Shown here: one piece after another, positions 1 through 7,462 of the stretch
How the letters are laid out: each line of letters starts with the position of its first letter
How positions within the stretch are numbered: the first letter of the stretch is position 1
Notes under the pieces: model-generated
Seen by the model: only the letters and a program-made list of their open reading frames with translations
Told to the model about the DNA's origin: nothing
Databases searched by the model: none
Translations under genes and position numbers: made by a program
Assembly (NCBI RefSeq): GCF_011305535.1
Contig: NZ_CP049905.1
Coordinates: 3,470,001-3,534,000 of the forward strand
Length of the DNA stretch: 64,000 nucleotides
Direction of reading: 5' to 3'
DNA from: Diaphorobacter sp. HDW4B
GTDB taxonomy: Bacteria > Pseudomonadota > Gammaproteobacteria > Burkholderiales > Burkholderiaceae_C

Positions 1-53
1 GGGTCGGGGCAGAGGCCGAGGTCGCTGATCGGATTCTGATTCACCATAGCCAT
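1..53 (-). CDS. Possible 5' end of a reverse-strand gene leaving the window
   Basis: Read on the minus strand from 53, an open frame begins MAMVNQNPISDLGLCPDP and runs off the window edge without a stop; its third codon positions are mostly G or C. A second in-phase ATG is at 47. No clear ribosome site is seen. The plus strand also has an open frame entering the window and stopping at 95 (ends in GRHGAPHL), so the strand is uncertain. No family is recognised. Confidence 0.25.
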   Translation of the reverse strand, partial: MAMVNQNPISDLGLCPD

Positions 54-215
54 CCCGTGCCGCCGTGGGGACGACATGGCGCTCCGCATTTGTAAATATT
101 CGTTATTCCCGCGAATGCGCTCTGCTTTGGTGCGTGGGCCAGCAGAGGCGCTTGGTGCTGCATAGAATTCCGGCTTCATTGAATTGGTTCGCGCAGACTG
201 GATTGGAGTGTTGGC

Positions 216-857
216 ATGGAGTGGCATACGTGGGTGGCGTTTTTTGTAGCGTCCTGGGTGATCGCCATTTCGCCGGGCTCCGGGGCCGTGCTGTGCATGA
301 GCCACGGTCTCTCGTACGGGGTGCGCAAGACCGAGGGCACGATCATCGGGCTGGAAATCGGCCTGCTGTTCATCCTGCTGGTCGCGGGTGCGGGCGTGGG
401 CTCGCTGCTGATTGCGTCCGAAGTGGCCTTCAACATCGTCAAGGTGCTGGGCGCCTGCTACCTGATCTATCTGGGCTTCATGCAATGGCGCTCGGGCGCG
501 GGCAGCCCGATGGAAGCCGGTGCGGACGTCGCGCCCATGAGCCTGCGCCGCCGCATTCTCACCGGCATGCTGACCAATGCGACCAATCCCAAGGGCATCG
601 TCTTCATGGTCGCGGTGCTGCCGCAGTTCATGACCGACGCGAAGCCGCTGTGGTCGCAATTGGCCGTCATGGCGGTCACGTTGCTGGCGGTGGACATGGT
701 GGTGATGACGGGCTACGCCGCCAGCGCCAGTGCGCTGCGCCGCTGGATGCGCAGCGAGCGCGCCCGTCGCAACCAGAACCGCGTGTTTGGCGGTCTGCTG
801 ATGCTGGTGGGCACGGGGCTGTTCTTCGTCAAGCGCGGCGGGCAGAACGCGACCTGA
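216..857 (+). CDS. LysE/RhtB family amino-acid exporter
   Basis: This 213-residue inner-membrane protein belongs to the LysE/RhtB translocator superfamily, which exports amino acids or related metabolites. It shows the typical early motif ISPGSGAVLCMSHGLSYG (about residues 18-35), several hydrophobic segments (about 5-30, 40-65, 68-90, 145-170, 188-206) and the family signature TNATNPKG (about 120-127) before the central hydrophobic stretch. Length is normal for the family (200-215). The start at 216 places the ATG just before the first membrane segment; upstream SD is weak. It stands alone, followed by a separate ParA-like gene, so its substrate cannot be inferred from context. Confidence 0.88.
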   Translation: MEWHTWVAFFVASWVIAISPGSGAVLCMSHGLSYGVRKTEGTIIGLEIGLLFILLVAGAGVGSLLIASEVAFNIVKVLGACYLIYLGFMQWRSGAGSPMEAGADVAPMSLRRRILTGMLTNATNPKGIVFMVAVLPQFMTDAKPLWSQLAVMAVTLLAVDMVVMTGYAASASALRRWMRSERARRNQNRVFGGLLMLVGTGLFFVKRGGQNAT

Positions 858-953
858 TGTTTTTGGCCTGCAAAAGCAGGTAGATACACGCCGTTTGGCG
901 CAATAAATGCCAAGCGACTACCATTGCTCCCAATTTCTGCAAAGGAGTCGGGC

Positions 954-1571
954 ATGGCGGTGGTTGCAGTGGCAAATCCCAAAGGCGGCGTTGGCAAGTC
1001 CACGCTGTCCACCAACGTTGCGGGCTATTTCGCGCGCCAGGGCGGCACCGTGGTGCTCGGCGACGTGGATCGCCAGCAGTCATCGCGGCTGTGGCTGCAG
1101 CAGCGGCCCGAGGCGGCCCGGCCGATTGCCCGCTGGCAAATTTCCTCAGACGACCTGGATCGCCCGCCCAAGGACGCCACCCATGCCGTGCTCGACACGC
1201 CCGCGGGACTGCACGGCAGGCTGCTCAAGGAAGTGCTCAAGCTCGCGGACAAGATCATCGTGCCCCTGCAGCCCAGCGTGTTCGACATCTTCGCCACGCA
1301 GGAATTTCTCGCCGAACTGGCCGAGCATCGCCATGCGCAGGGCGTGCAGGTGGGCATCGTCGGCATGCGCGTGGACGGGCGCACGCTGGCGTCGGAGCAG
1401 CTTCACCATTTCATCGACGGGCTGAAACTGCCGGTGCTCGGCTATCTGCGCGACACCCAGAACTACGTCCATCTGGCCGCGCATGGCCTGAGCGTGTTCG
1501 ATGTGACGCCCAGCCGCGTCGCGCGCGATCTGGAACAGTGGCAGGGCATCTGCGAATGGCTGGACGCCTGA
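954..1571 (+). CDS. Orphan ParA/MinD-type ATPase
   Basis: A 205-residue ParA-family P-loop ATPase. The deviant Walker A motif PKGGVGKST lies at residues 9-17, GDVDRQQS (Walker A'-like/switch I) follows at about 35-42 and the hydrophobic Walker B stretch HAVLDTP at about 73-79. Such proteins position plasmids, chromosomes or protein clusters by ATP-dependent dimerisation. The start is set at 954 because AAGGAG lies 7 bases upstream; an in-frame ATG at 924 would place extra residues before the P-loop strand. There is no ParB-like gene and no parS-like repeat beside it; a strong terminator follows, so it is a single-gene unit. Cargo unknown. Confidence 0.85.
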   Translation: MAVVAVANPKGGVGKSTLSTNVAGYFARQGGTVVLGDVDRQQSSRLWLQQRPEAARPIARWQISSDDLDRPPKDATHAVLDTPAGLHGRLLKEVLKLADKIIVPLQPSVFDIFATQEFLAELAEHRHAQGVQVGIVGMRVDGRTLASEQLHHFIDGLKLPVLGYLRDTQNYVHLAAHGLSVFDVTPSRVARDLEQWQGICEWLDA

Positions 1572-1602
1572 TCACGCGAACGAACGGATGAAGAAACAAA
1601 AC

Positions 1603-1645
1603 AAAACGCCGCCCGAAACGAATTTCGGGCGGCGTTTTGTTTTTT
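1603..1645 (+). terminator. Rho-independent terminator after the ParA gene
   Basis: A perfect 16-bp stem (1603-1618 with 1623-1638) closes a CGAA tetraloop and is followed by a T-rich tail (GTTTTTTC). The A-run on the left arm means it could also stop transcription from the opposite strand. Confidence 0.9.
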
Positions 1646-1727
1646 CTTTGCTTCTCTGGGGTGCCTATGAAAGGCCCGCAGCCGTCACATCGCTGTGCTC
1701 GGCTGCGGCAAGCTCTGTGCGAGTGAG

Positions 1728-2048
1728 TTACTGCACCGAACCTTCGCCTTGAATGGCGGTGCCAGCGTGAGCAGCACCTGCGGCCTGACGTTGCACGTTC
1801 GAGCGTGCGACGGCTGCGCCGTGGTTGTCAGCAGCAGGGTCGGTGTAGCTGTCGCCCACCAGAGGCAGAGTGCCGTCCTTGCGAGCGGCGAGGTATTCGT
1901 TGATCACTTGCTGGCGTGACTTGGTGCTCTGGGCGTTGGTCACGTCGGTGCCGTAACCGGCTTCGGCGCTGTTCACTTGGGCTTGTGCGCTCACGGCGCT
2001 CACTGCGAGGACGGCAACTACGGCGGCGGTGTTCAGAATGCTCTTCAT
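1728..2048 (-). CDS. DUF4148 small exported protein
   Basis: A 106-residue protein with a cleavable Sec signal peptide (MKSILNTAAVVAVLAVSAVSAQA, cleavage expected after AQA near residue 24, keeping runs below the usual 25). The mature part contains the DUF4148 pattern: a short segment with SRQQVINEYLAARKDGTLP, then acidic/small residues. DUF4148 proteins are abundant short periplasmic proteins of Burkholderiales with no known activity. An AAAGGAAAA-type SD (minus strand, near 2056) precedes the ATG. The gene is divergent from the LysR gene at 2231 with an AT-rich spacer that should hold promoters for both; a regulatory link is only inference. Confidence 0.85.
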   Translation of the reverse strand: MKSILNTAAVVAVLAVSAVSAQAQVNSAEAGYGTDVTNAQSTKSRQQVINEYLAARKDGTLPLVGDSYTDPAADNHGAAVARSNVQRQAAGAAHAGTAIQGEGSVQ

Positions 2049-2230
2049 GATCTTTTTCCTTTCAACAACTCATCGGTTGGATTTGTTCGGTTTTCGATGA
2101 GCGAGGTCTTTCGTTCGTCGATGGTTGAACTTTATTCCTGTCATCAAACGGTAAAAAGTATCTGGCAAGCAATTCATTGTTTTGAAAAATGAAATAATTA
2201 GCGGGAACTTTTCAAATTGGACAAGAAACG

Positions 2231-3202
2231 ATGGACAAGCTCCAGGCCATGCATGTGTTTCAGGCGGTGGTGGACGAGGGCGGTTTTGCCGCAGCAGCCC
2301 GCGCGCTGGACATGTCGCCCGCAGGCGTGACGCGCTATGTCTCCGAGCTGGAGAGCGATGTGGGTGCGCGACTTCTGCAGCGCACCACGCGCAAGGTCTC
2401 GCTGACCGAGGCGGGCGAGGCCTATCTGGCGCGCGTGCGGCACATCCTCAACGACGTGGAAGACGCGCGTGCCGTGGCGCAGGCTCACACCATGGAAATC
2501 GCGGGCGTGCTGCACATCTCGGCGTCGCCGCTGCTTGCCACGCATCTGCTCGCCCCGGTGATCGCGGGCTTTCGGCGGCTGCATCCGCAGGTGACTTTCG
2601 ATGTGTCGGTCGAGGCGGTCGGCCCGAGTTCGGTCAGCGACTACGACATCAAGCTGCTGACCGCGCCCTCGGGCTTCAACGCCAACCTGATCGCGCGGCC
2701 CATTATCACGACCATGGGCGTGCTCTGCGCGTCACCCGAGTACCTGAACGAGCGCGGCGCGCCGCTCACGCCGGACGATCTGAAGGACCATGACTGCCTG
2801 CAGTTCAAGCACCAGGACCGGCGCATCGGCATGGTGCAGCTCACCAATCCCGAAGCCGATGGGCTGACGGTGGAAGTGCCCGTGCGGCCAGTCTGTCAGG
2901 TCAACTATCTGGACACCTTGCTGCGCGCCGTTCTTGACGGCGCAGGCATCGGCTCCCAGCCCATGGAACTGGCCGCGCCGTATCTCAACACCGGCAAGTT
3001 GGTGCGCGTGCTCGCGCCGTGGACGACCGGGCAGCTCACGCTCTACGCGGCCCTGCCGAGCCGCAAGTTTCTGCCTGCACGCACGCAGGCGTTTCTGGAG
3101 TACCTGACCGAGCGCACACGCAACTCGGTGCATGCGGCGATGGAACGTGCGGCGCAGCAGCGCGATGCGGCCCGCCCTCTCAGTGATCCGCTCAGCGAGT
3201 AA
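2231..3202 (+). CDS. LysR-family transcriptional regulator
   Basis: A 323-residue LysR-type regulator. The N-terminal winged helix-turn-helix spans about residues 1-60 (MDKLQAMHVFQAVVDEGGFAA..., with ALDMSPAGVTRYVSELES as recognition region and RLLQRTTRKVSLTEAG following). The rest is a periplasmic-binding-protein-like effector domain (about 90-295). The pattern is of the subgroup that often controls neighbouring or distant oxidoreductase or transport genes. Its last 11 bases overlap the 3' end of the convergent trmL gene. Effector and targets are unknown; the divergent DUF4148 gene is the only adjacent candidate. Confidence 0.88.
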   Translation: MDKLQAMHVFQAVVDEGGFAAAARALDMSPAGVTRYVSELESDVGARLLQRTTRKVSLTEAGEAYLARVRHILNDVEDARAVAQAHTMEIAGVLHISASPLLATHLLAPVIAGFRRLHPQVTFDVSVEAVGPSSVSDYDIKLLTAPSGFNANLIARPIITTMGVLCASPEYLNERGAPLTPDDLKDHDCLQFKHQDRRIGMVQLTNPEADGLTVEVPVRPVCQVNYLDTLLRAVLDGAGIGSQPMELAAPYLNTGKLVRVLAPWTTGQLTLYAALPSRKFLPARTQAFLEYLTERTRNSVHAAMERAAQQRDAARPLSDPLSE

Positions 3203-3668
3203 GTGCGTTCACAAAACTGTTCTGACGCCAGGCCTCGAACACCGTCACCGCCACGGCGTTGGAGAGGTTGAGGCTGCGCTGATCGGGCAGCATGGGCAGG
3301 CGCAGGCGTTGCTCGTTGGGAAACGAGTCGCGCAGCTCGGGCGCCAGACCGCGTGATTCGGAGCCGAAGACGAACCAGTCGCCGGGTTGGAATACCGTGT
3401 CGAAAACCGGCTGGCTGCCGCGCGTGGTCATTGCGAACATGCGGGTGGTGTCGGGCTTTTCGTCCTGCAGCAGGGCGGCCCAGTTGGCGTGCTTTCGCAC
3501 GTCGGCGTATTCGTGATAGTCCAGCCCGGCGCGCCGCATGTAGCGGTCTTCCATCGAAAAGCCCAGCGGCTCGACCAGATGCAGCATGCACCCGGTGTTG
3601 GCGGCCAGGCGGATGACGTTGCCGGTGTTCGGCGGGATTTCGGGTTCGACGAGAACAATGTGAAACAT
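3192..3668 (-). CDS. trmL: tRNA (cytidine(34)-2'-O)-methyltransferase TrmL
   Basis: A 158-residue SPOUT-class methyltransferase that 2'-O-methylates the wobble base of leucine tRNAs. It begins MFHIVLVEPEIPPNTGNVIRL, the typical SpoU/TrmL opening with the NTGN motif (14-17), and ends with the knot motifs FGSESRGL (about 101-108) and LPMLPDQRSLNLSNAVAV (about 127-144) that bind S-adenosylmethionine. Length fits TrmL (about 155-160) rather than the longer TrmH or RlmB. It converges on and overlaps the LysR gene by 11 bp. Confidence 0.93.
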   Translation of the reverse strand: MFHIVLVEPEIPPNTGNVIRLAANTGCMLHLVEPLGFSMEDRYMRRAGLDYHEYADVRKHANWAALLQDEKPDTTRMFAMTTRGSQPVFDTVFQPGDWFVFGSESRGLAPELRDSFPNEQRLRLPMLPDQRSLNLSNAVAVTVFEAWRQNSFVNALTR

Positions 3669-3713
3669 GGAGCGTATTGTCGTCGTCCTCGAATGGCACA
3701 GCGGAGCGCGGCG

Positions 3714-4433
3714 CTATGCCGTGCGTGCCAGCACCAGCGCGCGCACTTCGGCTGCTCCGGCCTGCTTGAGTCGCAGAGCCGCCGTCTGCAATGTGGCTCC
3801 GGTGGTCATCACGTCGTCGACGAGCAGCACGCAGCGTCCCTTGATTTCAGCAGTTTTCAGTGGATCGACGGCAAACGAGGCCCGCAGATTGCGCAATCGC
3901 TGTGCGCGCGTGAGCTGGCTCTGCGCGGGTGTGTGCAGCACGCGCAGTAGCAGATCGGTGCGGATTTTTTCGGTGGCACCGAGACGACGCGCCAGCAGCA
4001 GCGCCTGATTGAAGCCACGTTCGGCCAGGCGTTCGCGTGAGAGCGGGATCGGCAGCACGAGATCGGCTTCGTGAATGAACGGACTGGCCAGCGGGGCGCG
4101 CCGTATGAGTTGCCCCAAGTGCGCCGCCCAGCCGGGATCGCAGGGCGCGAACTTGAATTGCGCGATCAACTCGGCCCAGGGGTAGCGGTAGTCGAGCGCC
4201 GCGCCGCAGGCGTCGAGAGCCGGTGGGTGCAGCAGGCAGTCTCCACATTGCGAAACGCCCTCGGCCACCGGCATCGCGCAGGTGCGGCAGCGGTGGCGAA
4301 GTGAGGCAAATCGTCCCACGCAAGCCATGCAGATGCGTGCCGCAGGCCAGCCGTGGCAGACCGCGCACTGGCTGGGCAGCAGGCGCTGGAGTGTGCGCAG
4401 GACGGAATTCCCTATCGTGCTCGTGATTTGCAT
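3714..4433 (-). CDS. comF: ComF family phosphoribosyltransferase-like protein
   Basis: A 239-residue ComF/GntX-type protein. The N-terminal part carries four Cys-x2-Cys pairs forming a double zinc ribbon (CAVC near 23, CMAC near 36, CRTC near 50, CGDC near 64), and the C-terminal type I phosphoribosyltransferase domain has the PRPP loop VLLVDDVMTTGAT (about 206-218). ComF proteins act in DNA uptake and recombination in competent bacteria. I chose the ATG at 4433 because GGGAG lies 5 bases upstream on the minus strand; a longer open frame to 4607 runs back over the divergent methyltransferase gene and is not credible. Confidence 0.85.
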   Translation of the reverse strand: MQITSTIGNSVLRTLQRLLPSQCAVCHGWPAARICMACVGRFASLRHRCRTCAMPVAEGVSQCGDCLLHPPALDACGAALDYRYPWAELIAQFKFAPCDPGWAAHLGQLIRRAPLASPFIHEADLVLPIPLSRERLAERGFNQALLLARRLGATEKIRTDLLLRVLHTPAQSQLTRAQRLRNLRASFAVDPLKTAEIKGRCVLLVDDVMTTGATLQTAALRLKQAGAAEVRALVLARTA

Positions 4434-4441
4434 GATCTCCC

Positions 4442-4447
4442 TACAAT
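4442..4447 (+). promoter_or_regulatory. Candidate -10 box with very short leader
   Basis: TACAAT lies 12 bases before the ATG at 4460, with no Shine-Dalgarno between. If it is the -10 element, transcription would begin about 5 bases before the start codon. Confidence 0.4.
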
Positions 4448-4459
4448 TCGGCCTTCTCG

Positions 4460-5362
4460 ATGTCTGAACAACAACTCCCCCCCACCATTGATCCGACCGC
4501 CGCGCAGCGCTGGCATGCGCGTGCTGTGGATGCTTCGCCCTGGCTGCACGAGGAAATCGCGCGCCGCATGCAGGATCGCCTGCAGTGGATGACCAGCAAG
4601 CCCACAAACTGGTGCGACTGGGACCCGCTCAATGGCGGCATCGAGGGCCATGCGCTGGTGCAGCAGCAGTTTGCGCAGGCGACCAGCCAGATCCACGAAA
4701 CCTCGTCGGCCCAGGGGCGGCAGCGTGTCGAGGAGCTGTTCGGCAAGCCGTGGTGGAGTCTTGGCCGCTGGTCAGGCCCGTCGCAGCAGTTCGGCAAGCC
4801 CGAGGATGCCAGCGTGCAGATGCTCTGGTCCAACATGGCCTTGCATGTGGCTGCGAATCCTCAAGCCTTGATCGCGCAGTGGCACAAGGCGCTGGCGGTG
4901 GGTGGCTATGTGATGTTTTCCTGTCTCGGCCCGGACACGGTGCGCGAGATCCACAGGCTCTATGCCGATATGGGCTGGCCGGTGCCCGGTCACGCGATGA
5001 CCGACATGCACGACTGGGGCGACATGCTGGTGCACGCCGGGTTTGCCGAGCCGGTGATGGACATGGAGCGCATCACGCTCACCTTCGCGACGCCCGAGCG
5101 GCTGCTGCAGGAATTGCGCGAATTGGGGCGCAATCTGCATCCACAGCGGTTTGGCGCGCTGCGCGGACGCGGTTTCAAGCAGCAGCTCGAAAAAGCGCTG
5201 GCAGAACGCTTAACGGATTCTGCACCGGGTGGTCAATTAGCGATTACCTTCGAGATTATTTACGGCCACGCCTTCAAACCCGAACCGCGTGTGCCCGTCG
5301 AGGCCAATAGCGCAGTGTCTCTTCAGGACATGCGCGCAATGTTGCGTAAAGGTCGTCAATAA
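4460..5362 (+). CDS. BioC-like SAM-dependent methyltransferase, SAM motif I not visible
   Basis: A 300-residue protein of the BioC/malonyl-ACP O-methyltransferase type, judged from RRMQDRLQWM near the N-terminus, the SNMALHVAANPQALIAQWHKAL block (about 123-144; BioC-like post-motif region) and GGYVMFSCLGPDTVREI (about 148-164). In active class I methyltransferases a glycine-rich loop (LDLGCGTG-like) is expected before residue 65; here the corresponding stretch reads NWCDWDPLNGG, so cofactor binding is doubtful or rearranged. There is no biotin gene beside it. It is divergent from comF with a 26-bp gap. Function is inferred from fold only. Confidence 0.65.
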   Translation: MSEQQLPPTIDPTAAQRWHARAVDASPWLHEEIARRMQDRLQWMTSKPTNWCDWDPLNGGIEGHALVQQQFAQATSQIHETSSAQGRQRVEELFGKPWWSLGRWSGPSQQFGKPEDASVQMLWSNMALHVAANPQALIAQWHKALAVGGYVMFSCLGPDTVREIHRLYADMGWPVPGHAMTDMHDWGDMLVHAGFAEPVMDMERITLTFATPERLLQELRELGRNLHPQRFGALRGRGFKQQLEKALAERLTDSAPGGQLAITFEIIYGHAFKPEPRVPVEANSAVSLQDMRAMLRKGRQ

Positions 5363-5485
5363 AGACGCAAACCTGAGTGCCGGCCCGACGGTGTCAATGA
5401 TTTTCATCAAGGCACGCTACAATTCTTGTTGATTGCGGATTCGGAACTTTTTGCCGGTGGGTCGTTCATCGACGGTGCACCGCGT

Positions 5486-5509
5486 ATATCTTGATGGTAG
5501 TCAAGATAT
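5486..5509. promoter_or_regulatory. Inverted repeat ATATCTTGA-N6-TCAAGATAT
   Basis: A perfect 9-bp inverted repeat with a 6-bp spacer, about 340 bases before coxB. It could be an operator for a dimeric regulator or an RNA hairpin in the leader; no T-run follows, so it is not a classical terminator. Confidence 0.55.
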
Positions 5510-5601
5510 GAATTGCCGTATGTCAGCTCGACTCAGGACTAACGCGGATTGCGGGAGTTTTGTGCGCTAGGCATGCTGTGGATATTCGAAAAGTTTCAGC
5601 G

Positions 5602-5620
5602 GGATTAATCGAATTAATCC
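5602..5620. promoter_or_regulatory. Inverted repeat GGATTAAT-CGA-ATTAATCC
   Basis: A perfect 8-bp inverted repeat with a 3-bp spacer, AT-rich in a GC-rich genome, lying 226 bases before the coxB start. The compact symmetry suits a protein-binding site. The regulator is unknown. Confidence 0.5.
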
Positions 5621-5846
5621 GGCGATGGATTGCGGAGACAACAGGCTGCAGGATCAGCCTGGATTTGATGGAAACCGGGTTCATGTGGACTCCGGATTGT
5701 TGGGTCGGCTGAATTCCGTTTTCGGGGAGGCTCGCCGGATGGTCTGGTCAGTGGAATTCGCATGGCTTTGTCGATGGTCTGACCCACGAAGACGACACGA
5801 CACGGCAGGGATTGGTCAAATTGAGGCTTAGAAGTAAGTGAGAACT

Positions 5847-7427
5847 ATGAAGAGCATTTCCAATAAGCTGGCTTCTATGTTGCTGGTGACCGGAGCATGG
5901 ATGGGCACAGCAGCCCATGCGGTTCAGGATCTTCCCGGTGGACCGGCAGTCAAACAGCTCAATCTTGCGCCACCTGTTACGCGCATTGCCGAAGAGCAGC
6001 ATTTCCTGCACTGGATGATGTTGATCATCTGCACGGTGATCTTCATCGCCGTGTTTGCCGTGATGTTCTATTCCATCTGGAAGCATCGCAAATCCAAAGG
6101 CGCGAAGGCCGCGAATTTCCATGAGTCCGTCACCGTCGAGGTGGTCTGGACGATTGTTCCCTTCATCATCGTGATCCTGATGGCGCTGCCCGCCACCAAG
6201 GTGCTGGTCGCGCAGAAAGACACGACCAACGCCGACCTCACGGTGAAGGCCACCGGCTACCAGTGGAAGTGGGGCTACGACTACCTCTCCGGTGAAGGCG
6301 AGGGCTTGTCGTACATCTCCACGCTCGACACCGCCCAGCGCCAGATGTCCAACAGCGGCGACGTGAGCCAGGCGCCCAACGACTACCTGTTCAAGGTGGA
6401 CAACCCGCTGGTCGTGCCTGTCAACAAGAAGGTGCGCGTGATCACCACCGCCAACGACGTGATCCACGCGTTCATGGTGCCGGCCTTCGGCATCAAGCAG
6501 GATGCGATCCCCGGCTTCGTGCGCGACACCTGGTTCCGTGCAGAAAAAGTGGGCGACTACTACGGTCAGTGCGCCGAGCTGTGCGGCAAGGAACACGCCT
6601 ACATGCCGATCCACGTGAAGGTGCTGTCCGCAGAGGACTACTCCAAGTGGGTCGCCGAAGAAAAGAAGAAGGCCGAAGCCAAGAAGGACGACCCGAGCAA
6701 GGTCTGGGCGCTGACCGATCTGGTCACTCGTGGCGAGAAGGTCTATGCCGCCAACTGCGCGGCCTGCCACCAGGCCAACGGCAAGGGCGCTGGCCCGATC
6801 AAGGCGCTGGACGGCAGCCCTGTGGTGCTCGGCCCCACGGCCGACATGATGCACGCCGTGCTCGAAGGCCGCGCCAACGGTGCGATGCCTGCATGGAAGC
6901 AGTTGAGCGACACCGATCTGGCCGCCGTGGTCACGTTCGCCAAGAACCACTGGAGCAACAAGACCGGCACCATGGTGCAGCCCGCCGACTTTGTCGCGGC
7001 ACGTGGTGGCAAGTTCCCGGCAGGTGGTGGCGCGGCTGCTCCTGCTGCGGCAGCGCCTGCGGCCGACGCGGCCCCGGCTGCTGCTGCACCGGTCGCTGCG
7101 GCGTCTGCCAACGGCCCTTTCCAGATCTTCTTTGAAACTGGCAAGAGCGAACTTGGCCCTGAAGCACAAGCCGAAGCCAAGCGCGCAGCCGACTACTGGG
7201 GCGCGCACAAGGATGGCAAGATCGTTCTGTCCGGCTTTGTCGATTCGACCGGCAGCGCCGACGTGAATGCAGAGCTCGCCAAGAAGCGTGCTCAGGCCGT
7301 GGCCAAGGTGCTGACGGACAGCGGTGTGGGCGCCGATCGCATCGAGCTGCGCAAGCCCGAGACAGTGACCGCAGGTGCAGGCGACGACCGTCAGGCGCGC
7401 CGTGTCGACATCATTGCTGCGCAATGA
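5847..7427 (+). CDS. coxB: Cytochrome c oxidase subunit II with cytochrome c and OmpA-like domains
   Basis: Subunit II of the aa3-type oxidase, which takes electrons from cytochrome c through the binuclear CuA centre. In the 526-residue product: signal peptide (1-25), two membrane helices (about 55-76 and 95-118), the CuA domain with H207, C242, E244, C246, H250 and M253 (QCAELCGKEHAYM), a fused cytochrome c domain (CAACH at 304-308, distal Met347 in GAMPAW), an Ala/Pro/Gly linker (about 392-422) and a C-terminal OmpA-like domain (about 424-526, VDSTGSADVNAELAKKRA). caa3-type c fusions are known; the OmpA tail is not part of the usual subunit and could bind peptidoglycan. ATG at 5847 is preferred over an upstream GTG at 5838 because it opens a clean signal peptide. 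Confidence 0.95.
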   Translation: MKSISNKLASMLLVTGAWMGTAAHAVQDLPGGPAVKQLNLAPPVTRIAEEQHFLHWMMLIICTVIFIAVFAVMFYSIWKHRKSKGAKAANFHESVTVEVVWTIVPFIIVILMALPATKVLVAQKDTTNADLTVKATGYQWKWGYDYLSGEGEGLSYISTLDTAQRQMSNSGDVSQAPNDYLFKVDNPLVVPVNKKVRVITTANDVIHAFMVPAFGIKQDAIPGFVRDTWFRAEKVGDYYGQCAELCGKEHAYMPIHVKVLSAEDYSKWVAEEKKKAEAKKDDPSKVWALTDLVTRGEKVYAANCAACHQANGKGAGPIKALDGSPVVLGPTADMMHAVLEGRANGAMPAWKQLSDTDLAAVVTFAKNHWSNKTGTMVQPADFVAARGGKFPAGGGAAAPAAAAPAADAAPAAAAPVAAASANGPFQIFFETGKSELGPEAQAEAKRAADYWGAHKDGKIVLSGFVDSTGSADVNAELAKKRAQAVAKVLTDSGVGADRIELRKPETVTAGAGDDRQARRVDIIAAQ

Positions 7428-7462
7428 GTCCAGCTACGAAGACCGAACGGAGATAAAAGACA

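Larger units (their letters stand above)
5363..5846 (+). promoter_or_regulatory. Long untranslated region ahead of the oxidase operon
   Basis: No gene is seen in these 484 bases. A TACAAT at 5418-5423 is a possible -10 box but has no good -35. The two inverted repeats listed separately (5486-5509 and 5602-5620) and the length suggest promoter and leader control of the cox genes; no known riboswitch was recognised. Confidence 0.45.

Noticed and set aside
4434-4607. 58-residue N-terminal extension of ComF
   Set aside because: It would overlap the divergent methyltransferase gene and bypass the GGGAG site before ATG 4433.
5481-5620. Riboswitch in the coxB leader
   Set aside because: Only two simple palindromes are visible; no known aptamer core was recognised.
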